Shown here: positions 51,974 through 59,025 of the stretch, in pieces | How the letters are laid out: each line of letters opens with the position of its first letter | Position numbering within the stretch: position 1 is the stretch's first letter | Origin: SIG307 sp045596385 | Lineage (GTDB): Bacteria > Bacillota > Clostridia > Lachnospirales > Lachnospiraceae | NCBI GenBank assembly: GCA_045596385.1 | Contig: JAZOCC010000033.1 | Coordinates: forward strand, 1-59,025 | Length of the DNA: 59,025 nt | Direction of reading: 5' to 3' | The notes under the pieces: model-generated | The model's input: only the letters and a program-made list of their open reading frames with translations | Databases searched by the model: none | What the model was told of the DNA's origin: nothing | Translations under genes and position numbers: made by a program

Positions 51974-53278
51974 ATGGAAGAGAAAATTGTGCAAAGAGAC
52001 GAAACGGAACGTTCGGGAGAGGTTAACCGGCTATTGAAACTGCCGAAACATATCAAGCAGATGGGGCTCCCGGGAAACAGCCCGGAAATCTACATAGAGG
52101 ACTACGCGGAAGGGTATCTGCGCAGACTGGCGGGCAGTGATTATACGGAGTGCCGGGTGGCGGTGCTGGTGGGTGAATTTATGAAGTCGGAAGGAAAACG
52201 CTATGTGTTTATCCGGGGAGCCATTGAGGCGGAGGATGTAATGGTGGATAATACCGTTTGTTTTACTTCTCAGGTGTGGGCAAGCGTGTATGAAAAGATT
52301 AAGCGGTATTTCCCACAATACGAAGCGGTAGGATGGTTTCTCGGCGGGCCGGAGTTTTTGACGGAGGTGACGGATGAGATTCGCCGGATTCATACGGACT
52401 GGTTCGGTGGGAGAGACCGGGTACTGTACCGTGTGGACCCGGTGGAAAAAGAGGCGGAATTCTATTTGTACGATAAAGGCGAGTTGAAGCAGTGGCCGGG
52501 CTATTGTATTTATTATGAGAAAAACGAGGAAATGCAGGATTATCTGGTAGCCGGAGCACCGCCGTCTGTGGATGCGGGTTATACGGAGCCGATTTTGGCG
52601 GAGCTTAGTAAAAGGGTGGGCAGGAAAGAGGATGTGACGGATGAGGAGGAAACAGGAGAGCGTCCCAAACAGCAGGCTGAATCGAAGAAGGAGTTTGTGT
52701 CTGCGGAAAGTTACCGGGAAAAGAGAACAGGAAAGACGGGAGGTAACCACGGTACCGGGATTGTAGCAGCAATGGCACTTCTGGCTCTGGGAGCATTTGC
52801 GCTGAGAGAAAGAGAACTGGGGCGCGAGGGAAACGCCGGAGTTCCGACTTTGAATCCGACTCCGGTGGCGACCTCTTCCGTACAGACAGGAAGCGAGGGA
52901 GAAGCACTGCAGGTAAATGCAGGGGTGAATCCGACACAGTCTGTAGATGCACAGGGTGAAAGAAAAGGAGACTTCTTTGAAGGGGAATTTATTCCGATTA
53001 CCGAAGAACCGTATGTGCCGGAAAAGGATAAGGAGGATGTACCGGTAACCTCTGCACTGCCGGAATTTACACCGGTGCCTACGGAGACGCCGGTGGAGGA
53101 GGCTCCGGTCATTGATCCGGATACCATGAGCCTATACATTGTACAGAGCGGAGATACGTTAGCCGGAATCTGTCATGATTTTTACGGAAATCTTGCCCGG
53201 ATGGAAGAAGTCAAAGGACTGAATCAGATTCCGGATGAGAATTGGATTTATGCGGGACAGGAACTCTATTTACCGTAA
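51974..53278 (+). CDS. Membrane protein with inactive-MPN-like domain and LysM
   Basis: 434 residues. Residues about 38-190 have the order of a JAB/MPN domain (IYIEDYAEGYLRRL, RVAVLVGEF, AVGWFLGGPEFL, RRIHTDWF), yet the JAMM zinc signature HxH...D is missing (GWFLGGP where active enzymes have GWyHTHP). A charged linker leads to one membrane span (about 262-277), then a Pro/Thr-rich stretch and a C-terminal LysM (about 386-434), which binds peptidoglycan or chitin-like glycan. It thus links a cytoplasmic MPN-like module to the cell wall. AAAGGA precedes the ATG. The MPN call is by eye. Confidence 0.8.
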   Translation: MEEKIVQRDETERSGEVNRLLKLPKHIKQMGLPGNSPEIYIEDYAEGYLRRLAGSDYTECRVAVLVGEFMKSEGKRYVFIRGAIEAEDVMVDNTVCFTSQVWASVYEKIKRYFPQYEAVGWFLGGPEFLTEVTDEIRRIHTDWFGGRDRVLYRVDPVEKEAEFYLYDKGELKQWPGYCIYYEKNEEMQDYLVAGAPPSVDAGYTEPILAELSKRVGRKEDVTDEEETGERPKQQAESKKEFVSAESYREKRTGKTGGNHGTGIVAAMALLALGAFALRERELGREGNAGVPTLNPTPVATSSVQTGSEGEALQVNAGVNPTQSVDAQGERKGDFFEGEFIPITEEPYVPEKDKEDVPVTSALPEFTPVPTETPVEEAPVIDPDTMSLYIVQSGDTLAGICHDFYGNLARMEEVKGLNQIPDENWIYAGQELYLP

Positions 53279-53380
53279 GGTTTCACAGAATATTCACGAT
53301 GTGAACACAAATCTGACGTGATGAAGAGATAGAATACAGGTAAGAAATTGAGCTACAAGATACATAGGAAGGTGACAGTC

Positions 53381-55477
53381 ATGAGATATAAAATGAGAAA
53401 GAGCGGAGCTTTGCTTCTTTGCACGATACTGCTGTTAAGTGCTATGGCGTGTAAGTCGGATTCTACAGAAGGGAAGTATCCGGAGACCTCCGGGAAAGCT
53501 GAAACGGTGCAGCAGGGTGACGAGAAAAGCGGAAGCGGTGAAAATGCTCCGAGTTCTGTGACACAGGTACCGGAGGTTAGTGAAGTTATTGCGGAAGTAA
53601 AGCGTCAATCGGTTACGGAAAGTGCCGAGAGGACTGCGGTGATAACACTTAGTGATGCTGGGATTGAGATCGTGGGAGACGGATGTGAGGCAGACGGAAG
53701 CTGTTTAAAAATAAAAGAGGCCGGAGTGTACGAAATCAGCGGCAGTCTGTCAAACGGTAGTATTTATGTGAATGCGGACAGGGAAAGTGAAGTACACCTG
53801 ATTTTTAACGGGGTGACGGTACATAACGAGACGAGTGCGGCAGTGTATTGTAAGAAAGCGGCTAAGGTGACAGTTACTTTGGCGGAAGGTTCCGTGAATA
53901 TGTTGTCCGACGGTGCGGCATATGTGTTTGCGGAAGGGGAAGACGAGCCGGATGCTACGTTGTATGCGAAGCATGATTTGGTGATTAACGGAGCAGGAAA
54001 ACTGGCGGTGACCTCTGCTTATAAGGATGCCGTAAAGGGAAAAGATGCTCTGTATATTCTCGGGGGAGAATTGACGGTGAAGTCTGCTGAGGATGGTATT
54101 GTAGGACGTGATCTTTTGTATGTTGCGGAAGGTATCGTTACGGTAGATGCGGCTGCAGATGCATTAAAGGCAAGCAATGATGTAGATGAGGGACTCGGTA
54201 ATATTTCTATTGACGGAGGCTCCTTTACATTGACGGCCGGAACCGACGGCGTACAGGCAGAAAATGATCTGACGATAACCGGAGGTACTTTTTTGGTTAA
54301 AACCGGAGGCGGCTCGATCAATGCTTCCGTAAAAAACGATTCCTTCGGCTTTGGCGGCGGAAAGGGCTGGGGTAAATGGGGTGATTGGGGGGCTTCCGGT
54401 GAATCGGATACGGAAGATACCGATACCGCTTCCGCAAAGGGCCTGAAAGCGGGGTCTCTGGTATCGGTTACCGGTGGCCGGTTTACGTTGGATACGTCCG
54501 ATGATTCGATTCATTGTAACACAAACGTTATCATAAGCGGCGGTGAGATTACAATCTCCTCCGGAGACGATGGAGTGCACGCGGATGAGACCTTAGAAAT
54601 AAGTTGTGACAGTAAAATCCGGATTACAAAAAGTTACGAGGGATTGGAAGCATTAAAAATTGTAATTTCCGGTGGTGAAATTGATATTACGGCCGGTGAT
54701 GACGGATTGAATGCAGCCGGCGGAGCGGATGGCTCCGGTTTCGGACGTCCGGGAATGGGGATGTTCGGAGAAGGGGAAGGAGAAGTGATTGTTAACGGAG
54801 GCACGATTCGTGTAGATGCCGGTGGTGACGGATTTGATTCCAACGGAGACCTTACTATAAACGCCGGTGTGATTACCGTATTCGGATCCACCGGCGGTGG
54901 GGAAGGTGCACTGGATTACGGAGGGACCTTTTGTTTGAACGGCGGTACGGTGTTTGCGGCAGGAGGATCTGTTATGGGGTTGGCACCGTCGAATACTTCC
55001 GGGCAATATTCTCTGGCAGCAGGACTTGCTTCTCAGGAGCAGGCCGGCAGTAAGGTGGAGATTGTTGTGAACGGAGAAACGGTATTTTCGGAAGAGGTGC
55101 CGAGACAGTTTAATTATGTTGTTGCATCCTCTGAGGACTTTGTAAAGGATGGGGCGGTATCTGTAGCGGTAAACGGAGAAGTATGCTATGAAGGGGTTTT
55201 GTCCGATGTGGTGACCCGCTTTGGTGCCTCCGGCGGAATGGGCGGCTTTGAGGGAGGTATGCCTCAGTGGCCGGACGGAGAACTGCCGGAAGGAATGTGG
55301 CCCGGATTCCAAGGAGGAGAAAGACCGCAGATGCCGGAGGGCGAGTGGCCCGGATTCCAGAGAGGAGAAAGACCGCAGATGCCGGAGGGCGAGCGGCCCG
55401 GATTTTCGGGCGGAGAACTGCCGCAGATGCCGGAAGATGGATGGTCGGACTTTCCTTGGAATGAGAATCAATCCTAA
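53381..55477 (+). CDS. Carbohydrate-binding beta-helix lipoprotein (Cthe_2159-like)
   Basis: 698 residues with a lipoprotein signal ending SAMAC. Residues ~90-590 form repeated strands with GGxxxIxxxxDGIxA-type turns (e.g. INGAGKLAVTSAYKDAVKGKDALYILGGELTVKSAEDGI), the right-handed beta helix of Cthe_2159-type pectin-binding proteins. The C-terminus is a Gly/Pro-rich tandem repeat (GERPQMPEGEWPGF and variants, about 640-698). Likely surface binding of acidic polysaccharide. AGGAAGGTGAC precedes the ATG at 53381. No other polysaccharide gene is adjacent. Confidence 0.9.
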   Translation: MRYKMRKSGALLLCTILLLSAMACKSDSTEGKYPETSGKAETVQQGDEKSGSGENAPSSVTQVPEVSEVIAEVKRQSVTESAERTAVITLSDAGIEIVGDGCEADGSCLKIKEAGVYEISGSLSNGSIYVNADRESEVHLIFNGVTVHNETSAAVYCKKAAKVTVTLAEGSVNMLSDGAAYVFAEGEDEPDATLYAKHDLVINGAGKLAVTSAYKDAVKGKDALYILGGELTVKSAEDGIVGRDLLYVAEGIVTVDAAADALKASNDVDEGLGNISIDGGSFTLTAGTDGVQAENDLTITGGTFLVKTGGGSINASVKNDSFGFGGGKGWGKWGDWGASGESDTEDTDTASAKGLKAGSLVSVTGGRFTLDTSDDSIHCNTNVIISGGEITISSGDDGVHADETLEISCDSKIRITKSYEGLEALKIVISGGEIDITAGDDGLNAAGGADGSGFGRPGMGMFGEGEGEVIVNGGTIRVDAGGDGFDSNGDLTINAGVITVFGSTGGGEGALDYGGTFCLNGGTVFAAGGSVMGLAPSNTSGQYSLAAGLASQEQAGSKVEIVVNGETVFSEEVPRQFNYVVASSEDFVKDGAVSVAVNGEVCYEGVLSDVVTRFGASGGMGGFEGGMPQWPDGELPEGMWPGFQGGERPQMPEGEWPGFQRGERPQMPEGERPGFSGGELPQMPEDGWSDFPWNENQS
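55297..55440 (+). repeat. Tandem repeat in the lipoprotein 3' end
   Basis: A DNA unit of about 51 bases (CCCGGATTCCA, AGAGGAGAAAGACCGCAGATG, CCGGAGGGCGAG) recurs roughly three times with small changes, encoding the GFxxGERPQMPEGExP repeat. Copy number may vary between strains. Confidence 0.75.
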
Positions 55478-55527
55478 AACCCGGATTGACGAGAGGGAGA
55501 CTTTGTATTATGATGTAAATAGGGAAA

Positions 55528-55570
55528 GCATGCGCAGGTGCGAAGCGACGCCTGCGCGTCTTTTATATAA
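55528..55570 (+). terminator. Terminator after the lipoprotein
   Basis: GCGCAGG (55533-55539) pairs with CCTGCGC (55551-55557), then GTCTTTTAT. Confidence 0.75.
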
Positions 55571-55636
55571 CAGAAAACTACACAGGGAATGATGATACAA
55601 TATGTCCGGGAGTAAAAGGGAGGTGCGGAAGAGTAT

Positions 55637-56734
55637 ATGAATAAGCTGAAAATCATTGGTCTTGTGGCGGTGGTGCTTTTGATAGCCGGAGTGGCGGGTT
55701 ATTTTATACTCGGGAATAAGGACTATGAAGGCTACGAAGTGGTACAGGAATTGGAAATCAGTGATGTTCTGGAATATGCGGAGGTTGACGGAGCGCTTGT
55801 TCGGTGCGGACGGGAGGGAGCCCAGGCCATAGCGAAGGACGGTACGTTGCTTTGGAATGTAACCTACGGCACCATGAAAAATCCAAAGTTTGCTTTTTGC
55901 GGTTCGGTCATGGCGGTGGCAGATATCGGTGCAAAACAGTATTTAATTTCCGACGGTACCGGTTCTACAAAGACTTTTTCCACGCCTCATCCGATACAGA
56001 TGATCTGTGTTGCGGAACAGGGGGTTACCGCTGTTTTAATGAATGGGGAAGAGAAGGATTATATTTATTTATACGGTAAGGGCGGGGAGCTTTACGCCGA
56101 AATCGAAACGGTGGTGGCGCAGGATGGTTTCCCTCTTGCTATTGCCTTGTCCAAAGACGGAAAGAAGCTGATTACTTCTTATATGAAGGTAGAACGGGAT
56201 GAGCCGGTGAGCAGTGTTACCTTTTATAATTTTGATGAGGTCGGGCAGAACCGTAACAGAAATCTGGTGGGACAGGTACAGTATCCGGAATGTGTGGTGC
56301 CGCGTATTGAGTTTTGGGATAATGACACGGTGCTTGTTATGGGAGAAAACATCATGGAACTGTTTGATGTTGAGGAGGTTCCGAAGCCGTTACATAAAAA
56401 GGAGATTGCTGCGGAAGTAAAAAGTATTGCGTTTGGAGAGTATTTTTGTACAATCACTAAGAATAAGGACGGCCAGGAGGTGTTGGAGGCCTATAATAAG
56501 TCCGGTGAGGTTTGCATGAAAAAGGTGATTTCGTTGCCTTATGTGGGACTACATACGGCCGGTGACGAAGTCGTATTGTACAGCTATTCCGGATGTGAGG
56601 TGTATGATATAAAAAAGGGCAGTATTATGTATCAGGGAACCTTTGAAAACGGAATCCGGCAGATGTTTGTCATCGGAGGCAACCGGTACTATTTAGTAGA
56701 GAATCGTTTGGTCCGTGTAATTAAATTGGTATAA
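55637..56734 (+). CDS. DUF5711-like membrane-anchored propeller-like protein
   Basis: 365 residues. One N-terminal membrane span (about 5-25), then an extracellular beta-rich domain with repeating strand patterns (AIAKDGTLLWNVTYG, MAVADIGAKQYLISDGTG, IYLYGKGGELYAEIE), resembling a beta propeller as in DUF5711 proteins. No catalytic residues recognised. GGGAGGTGCGGAAGAG precedes the start. cvpA follows after 18 bases, so they likely form one operon. Confidence 0.8.
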   Translation: MNKLKIIGLVAVVLLIAGVAGYFILGNKDYEGYEVVQELEISDVLEYAEVDGALVRCGREGAQAIAKDGTLLWNVTYGTMKNPKFAFCGSVMAVADIGAKQYLISDGTGSTKTFSTPHPIQMICVAEQGVTAVLMNGEEKDYIYLYGKGGELYAEIETVVAQDGFPLAIALSKDGKKLITSYMKVERDEPVSSVTFYNFDEVGQNRNRNLVGQVQYPECVVPRIEFWDNDTVLVMGENIMELFDVEEVPKPLHKKEIAAEVKSIAFGEYFCTITKNKDGQEVLEAYNKSGEVCMKKVISLPYVGLHTAGDEVVLYSYSGCEVYDIKKGSIMYQGTFENGIRQMFVIGGNRYYLVENRLVRVIKLV

Positions 56735-56752
56735 CAAGAGAGGAGGATGTAT

Positions 56753-57442
56753 ATGAATTGGATTTTAATAGCGGTTATCGGTATTATTGCGGTGCTGGCG
56801 TTCGTGGGACTGAAGAAGGGTCTGATTAAGATGGTGTTTTCGTTGGTATCTACAATCGTTGCGTTGCTGGTGGCGATGTTGTTCAGCCCGGTAGTTGCCG
56901 GTATGATGAAGAGTAATGAAGCAATTGTGGGTTTCTTTGATGAAAAAATCAGTGCGGTTGTGGATTTTACCTCCGAAGAGGCACAAGAGGAGACGGAAAG
57001 CAAGCAGGAGTCCCTGATAGATTCTCTTCCGCTTCCGGATACCTTTAAGGAATCTCTTTTGGAGAACAATACCTTAGATAATTATGCTACCATGCAAGCG
57101 CAGAATTTTGAGGAATATGTTTGTCGTCAGATTACAAATATGATTCTTAATGCGATTGCGTTTGTGATAACACTGCTTTTGGCGATTGTCGCATTGGCAA
57201 TTTTGTGTAAGACGTTGGACCTTTTGGCAAAGCTTCCTTTATTAAAGCAAATCAATGCAGCGGCAGGACTGGCAGCCGGTGCAGCGGAAGGGTTGTTGCT
57301 GGTTTGGATTTTGTTTGTAATTCTTACCATGTTTGCCGGAACGGAGTTCGGCAGTGAGGCTATGAGCATGATTGCGGAGAATCCGTTACTGGACTTTTTA
57401 TATAAGAACAATATGGTGTCAAAGTTTATTGCCAGAGGATAA
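56753..57442 (+). CDS. CvpA family membrane protein
   Basis: 229 residues with four hydrophobic segments (about 2-20, 25-47, 130-155 and 172-195). A GLKKGLIKMVFSLVSTIVALLVA start fits the CvpA/colicin V production family. The loop between spans two and three is long and acidic. The ATG at 56753 is preferred over 56747 because GAGAGGAGG ends just before 56747. Cellular role is not well known. Confidence 0.85.
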   Translation: MNWILIAVIGIIAVLAFVGLKKGLIKMVFSLVSTIVALLVAMLFSPVVAGMMKSNEAIVGFFDEKISAVVDFTSEEAQEETESKQESLIDSLPLPDTFKESLLENNTLDNYATMQAQNFEEYVCRQITNMILNAIAFVITLLLAIVALAILCKTLDLLAKLPLLKQINAAAGLAAGAAEGLLLVWILFVILTMFAGTEFGSEAMSMIAENPLLDFLYKNNMVSKFIARG

Positions 57443-57487
57443 ATGACGGTGTATGATAGGTGGAAAAGCGTAAAAGAAGCAAGGGCG

Positions 57488-57520
57488 GAAAAAGTGCTTG
57501 AAAAATAGGCACTTTTCTGT
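57488..57520 (+). terminator. Possible terminator after cvpA
   Basis: AAAAGTGC (57490-57497) pairs with GCACTTTT (57509-57516), followed by CTGTTAT. It overlaps the next promoter. Confidence 0.45.
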
Positions 57521-57526
57521 TATGCT
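57498..57526 (+). promoter_or_regulatory. Promoter of the aldolase-VOC gene
   Basis: TTGAAA (57498-57503), 17-base spacer, TATGCT (57521-57526). Confidence 0.7.
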
Positions 57527-57529
57527 AGA

Positions 57530-57547
57530 AATGTAAGCACTTACATT
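57530..57547. promoter_or_regulatory. LacI-type operator over the transcription start
   Basis: A perfect palindrome AATGTAAG-CA-CTTACATT four bases after the -10. The TGTAAGC..CTTACA shape fits LacI/GalR-family operators, so the aldolase gene is probably repressed until a sugar acid or similar inducer appears. The regulator is not in the window. Confidence 0.7.
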
Positions 57548-57613
57548 TTGCTATGTGCTTCGGATACGGTAGTTTTGGGCAGAGCCCTATTATAAAAGAA
57601 AAGAGGAAAAGAG

Positions 57614-58576
57614 ATGGACGTTTTAACACAGTTTCAGAAGCTCGGAATTATTCCGGTAGTAAAGATTGATGATGCAAAGGATGCGGCTCCGCTGGCAAAG
57701 GCGCTTTGTGAGGGCGGTCTTCCGGTGGCAGAGGTGACCTTTCGTACGGATGCGGCAGAGGAGGCAATTCGTCAGATGGCGCAGGCTTGCCCGGAGATGC
57801 TGGTAGGAGCAGGCACCGTGTTGACGACGGAACAGGTAGACCGTGCGGTGGCAGCAGGGGCAAAGTTTATCGTAAGTCCGGGTCTGAATCCCCGTGTAGT
57901 AAAGTATTGTCAGGAGAAGGGTGTGCCGATTACTCCGGGTACCTCCAGCCCGACGGATATCGAGCAGGCACTGGAGCTCGGTCTTGAGGTTGTGAAGTTT
58001 TTCCCGGCGGAAGCATCCGGCGGTATTGCAAAGATTAAGGCCATGGCGGCGCCGTATACGAAGGTGAAGTTTATGCCGACCGGCGGTATTAATGCAAAGA
58101 ATTTGATGTCCTATCTTGACTTCCCGAAGATTATTGCCTGTGGCGGTAGCTGGATGGTAAGCGATGCTTTAATTAATGAAGGAAATTTTGATGAAATTAA
58201 GCGTCTTACGCGAGAAGCTGTAAATACCATGCTTGGTTTTGAAATTGCTCATGTGGGTATTAATGCAAACAGCGAGGAGGAAGCGGATGGTATTGCGGGC
58301 TCCTTTGAGAAGCTGTTCGGTTTTGCAAAGAAGACCGGGAACAGCTCTGTATTTGCAGGCTCTGCAATCGAAGTAATGAAAACTCCGTATCTCGGTGCTC
58401 ACGGTCATATTGCGATTCGTACCAATTATATTGATCGTGCAAAGTACCATATGGAGTTACAGGGCTTTGAGTTTGATGAGTTGACTGCAAAGAAGGATGC
58501 AAAGGGCAACCTTGCGGCAATCTACCTGAAGGGACAGCTCGGAGGATTTGCTGTACATTTGGTTCAGAAGAAGTAG
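57614..58576 (+). CDS. eda: KDPG/KHG aldolase with C-terminal VOC-like domain
   Basis: 320 residues; usual Eda proteins are about 210. Residues 1-205 are the aldolase: Glu40 and Arg44 in VAEVTFRT, the GAGTV loop, and the Schiff-base Lys128 in VVKFFPAEASGG. It splits 2-keto-3-deoxy-6-phosphogluconate or 4-hydroxy-2-oxoglutarate. Residues about 209-320 look like a vicinal-oxygen-chelate (glyoxalase-type) fold (IAHVGINANSEEEA, GHIAIRTNYIDRA, LGGFAVHLVQ), which may bind a metal or a sugar acid. GAGGAAAAGAG precedes the start. A terminator follows. Confidence 0.92.
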   Translation: MDVLTQFQKLGIIPVVKIDDAKDAAPLAKALCEGGLPVAEVTFRTDAAEEAIRQMAQACPEMLVGAGTVLTTEQVDRAVAAGAKFIVSPGLNPRVVKYCQEKGVPITPGTSSPTDIEQALELGLEVVKFFPAEASGGIAKIKAMAAPYTKVKFMPTGGINAKNLMSYLDFPKIIACGGSWMVSDALINEGNFDEIKRLTREAVNTMLGFEIAHVGINANSEEEADGIAGSFEKLFGFAKKTGNSSVFAGSAIEVMKTPYLGAHGHIAIRTNYIDRAKYHMELQGFEFDELTAKKDAKGNLAAIYLKGQLGGFAVHLVQKK

Positions 58577-58608
58577 TTTCTTCTATAATAATTAAGAGAA
58601 TTTGGGAA

Positions 58609-58658
58609 ACGGAATCGGAGATTGATATATATCGATATTTCAGTCTCCGATTTTTTAA
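58609..58658 (+). terminator. Terminator of the aldolase gene
   Basis: AATCGGAGA (58613-58621) pairs with TCTCCGATT (58644-58652), then TTTTA, with a small inner ATCGATAT stem. Confidence 0.85.
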
Positions 58659-58788
58659 TAGGGAATTGTTTCTTACGTCAAAGCACTAGATGTAGAGGTG
58701 AAATAATACTTTCATACAATAGAATGATGTTTCGGAAACCCTTGAAAAACAAGGAAAAATTTAACTTAAAAAAGTTTTAAAAAAGGTG

Positions 58789-58817
58789 TTGACAGTGGCA
58801 AAAAAAGGTGTTATACT
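58789..58817 (+). promoter_or_regulatory. rRNA operon-type promoter P1
   Basis: TTGACA (58789-58794), 17-base spacer, TATACT (58812-58817), preceded by A-rich sequence like an UP element. Confidence 0.8.
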
Positions 58818-58894
58818 AACGAAGCTGTCACCGAGAAGCGATAAAAACTGAAAAATCTTAGAAATAAGAATTTTAAAAAAGTTTAAAAAAGTGC

Positions 58895-58923
58895 TTGACA
58901 AACACAGATGACTGTGGTAAACT
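58895..58923 (+). promoter_or_regulatory. rRNA operon-type promoter P2
   Basis: TTGACA (58895-58900), 17-base spacer, TAAACT (58918-58923). Like P1 it follows A-rich sequence (TTTAAAAAA). Tandem strong promoters with no coding sequence are typical of ribosomal RNA operons. Confidence 0.8.
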
Positions 58924-58927
58924 GGTT

Positions 58928-59025
58928 AAGCTGCTTCGGTAAAACGGAAGACAGCAAAAGTAATGAACCTTGATAATTAAACAGTAAGACAACCCTGAAA
59001 ATTCATTTGAAATTTTCATTCTGAG
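58928..59025 (+). other. Probable rRNA operon leader running off the right edge
   Basis: A GCTGCTTC/GGAAGACAGC hairpin (58931-58957) is followed by GAACCTTGATAATTAAACAGT, a type of sequence common before 16S or 23S rRNA genes in Clostridia. No rRNA sequence itself is in the window, so a tRNA operon remains possible. Confidence 0.65.

Noticed and set aside
54653..55471. 272-residue minus-strand frame across the beta-helix lipoprotein
   Set aside because: Antisense shadow of a repeat-rich gene; repetitive Arg/Leu/His/Ser content without a start signal.

Overview
The window reads as a chromosomal segment of an anaerobic, endospore-forming Firmicute, most likely a Lachnospiraceae-type Clostridium. 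The basis is the gene families (T-box metNIQ, YyaC spore protease, a Bacillus-size SRP RNA, DUF937 and TSCPD small proteins, GH10 and GH2 carbohydrate enzymes), the strong AAAGGAGG ribosome sites and the moderate GC content. I see no phage, transposase, plasmid or CRISPR signature. It looks like stable backbone with a few accessory islands.

Layout. 1-5.3 kb: a consensus promoter and T-box leader drive a methionine ABC importer (metQ, metN, metI), followed by metG. The MetQ protein is circularly permuted: its two lobes are encoded in reversed order. 5.3-5.7 kb is a long imperfect palindrome. 5.7-10.3 kb: an RS-rich zinc-ribbon membrane protein, a DUF218 membrane protein, tatD, ksgA and a DIP1984-like helical protein. 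10.6-17.8 kb (minus strand): an FMN-riboswitch-controlled riboflavin transporter (ribU), a lipoprotein plus lipid kinase pair, a GH10 xylanase lipoprotein and an LTA-synthase-like enzyme. 18.1-19.4 kb: a GNAT acetyltransferase and tadA.

19.5-30.4 kb is the most striking region: five tightly packed genes encoding a CNB-like protein, a kleisin (MukF/JetA-like), a MukE/JetB-like protein, a 1464-residue SMC-like ATPase and a TPR plus AAA-like ATPase. It resembles an MksBEF/Wadjet condensin, but the JetD/MksG nuclease is absent and two other proteins take up the flanking positions.

30.4-43 kb: a small Ig-like protein, a divergent shikimate-kinase-like protein, murA, a sigma/anti-sigma-like pair, mtnN, a TSCPD protein with murG, a B12/radical SAM enzyme, the SRP RNA, a second long palindrome and several small proteins. 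43-46.5 kb: a yybP-ykoY (manganese) riboswitch upstream of a MacB-like ABC exporter. 46.7-49.3 kb: the dnaX-ybaB-recR cluster. 49.4-57.4 kb: a GH2 enzyme with an antiparallel-overlapping yyaC, a membrane protein with an inactive-MPN-like domain and LysM, a beta-helix carbohydrate-binding lipoprotein, a DUF5711-like protein and a CvpA-like protein. 57.6-58.6 kb: a KDPG aldolase fused to a VOC-like domain behind a LacI-type operator. The window ends in tandem strong promoters and a leader typical of an rRNA operon, which probably starts just beyond the right edge.

Three copies of a GC-rich repeat lie 20-50 nt upstream of coding starts (43.4, 46.6 and 49.3 kb). Several intergenic terminators share a GTGCTG(T/C)C-type stem.
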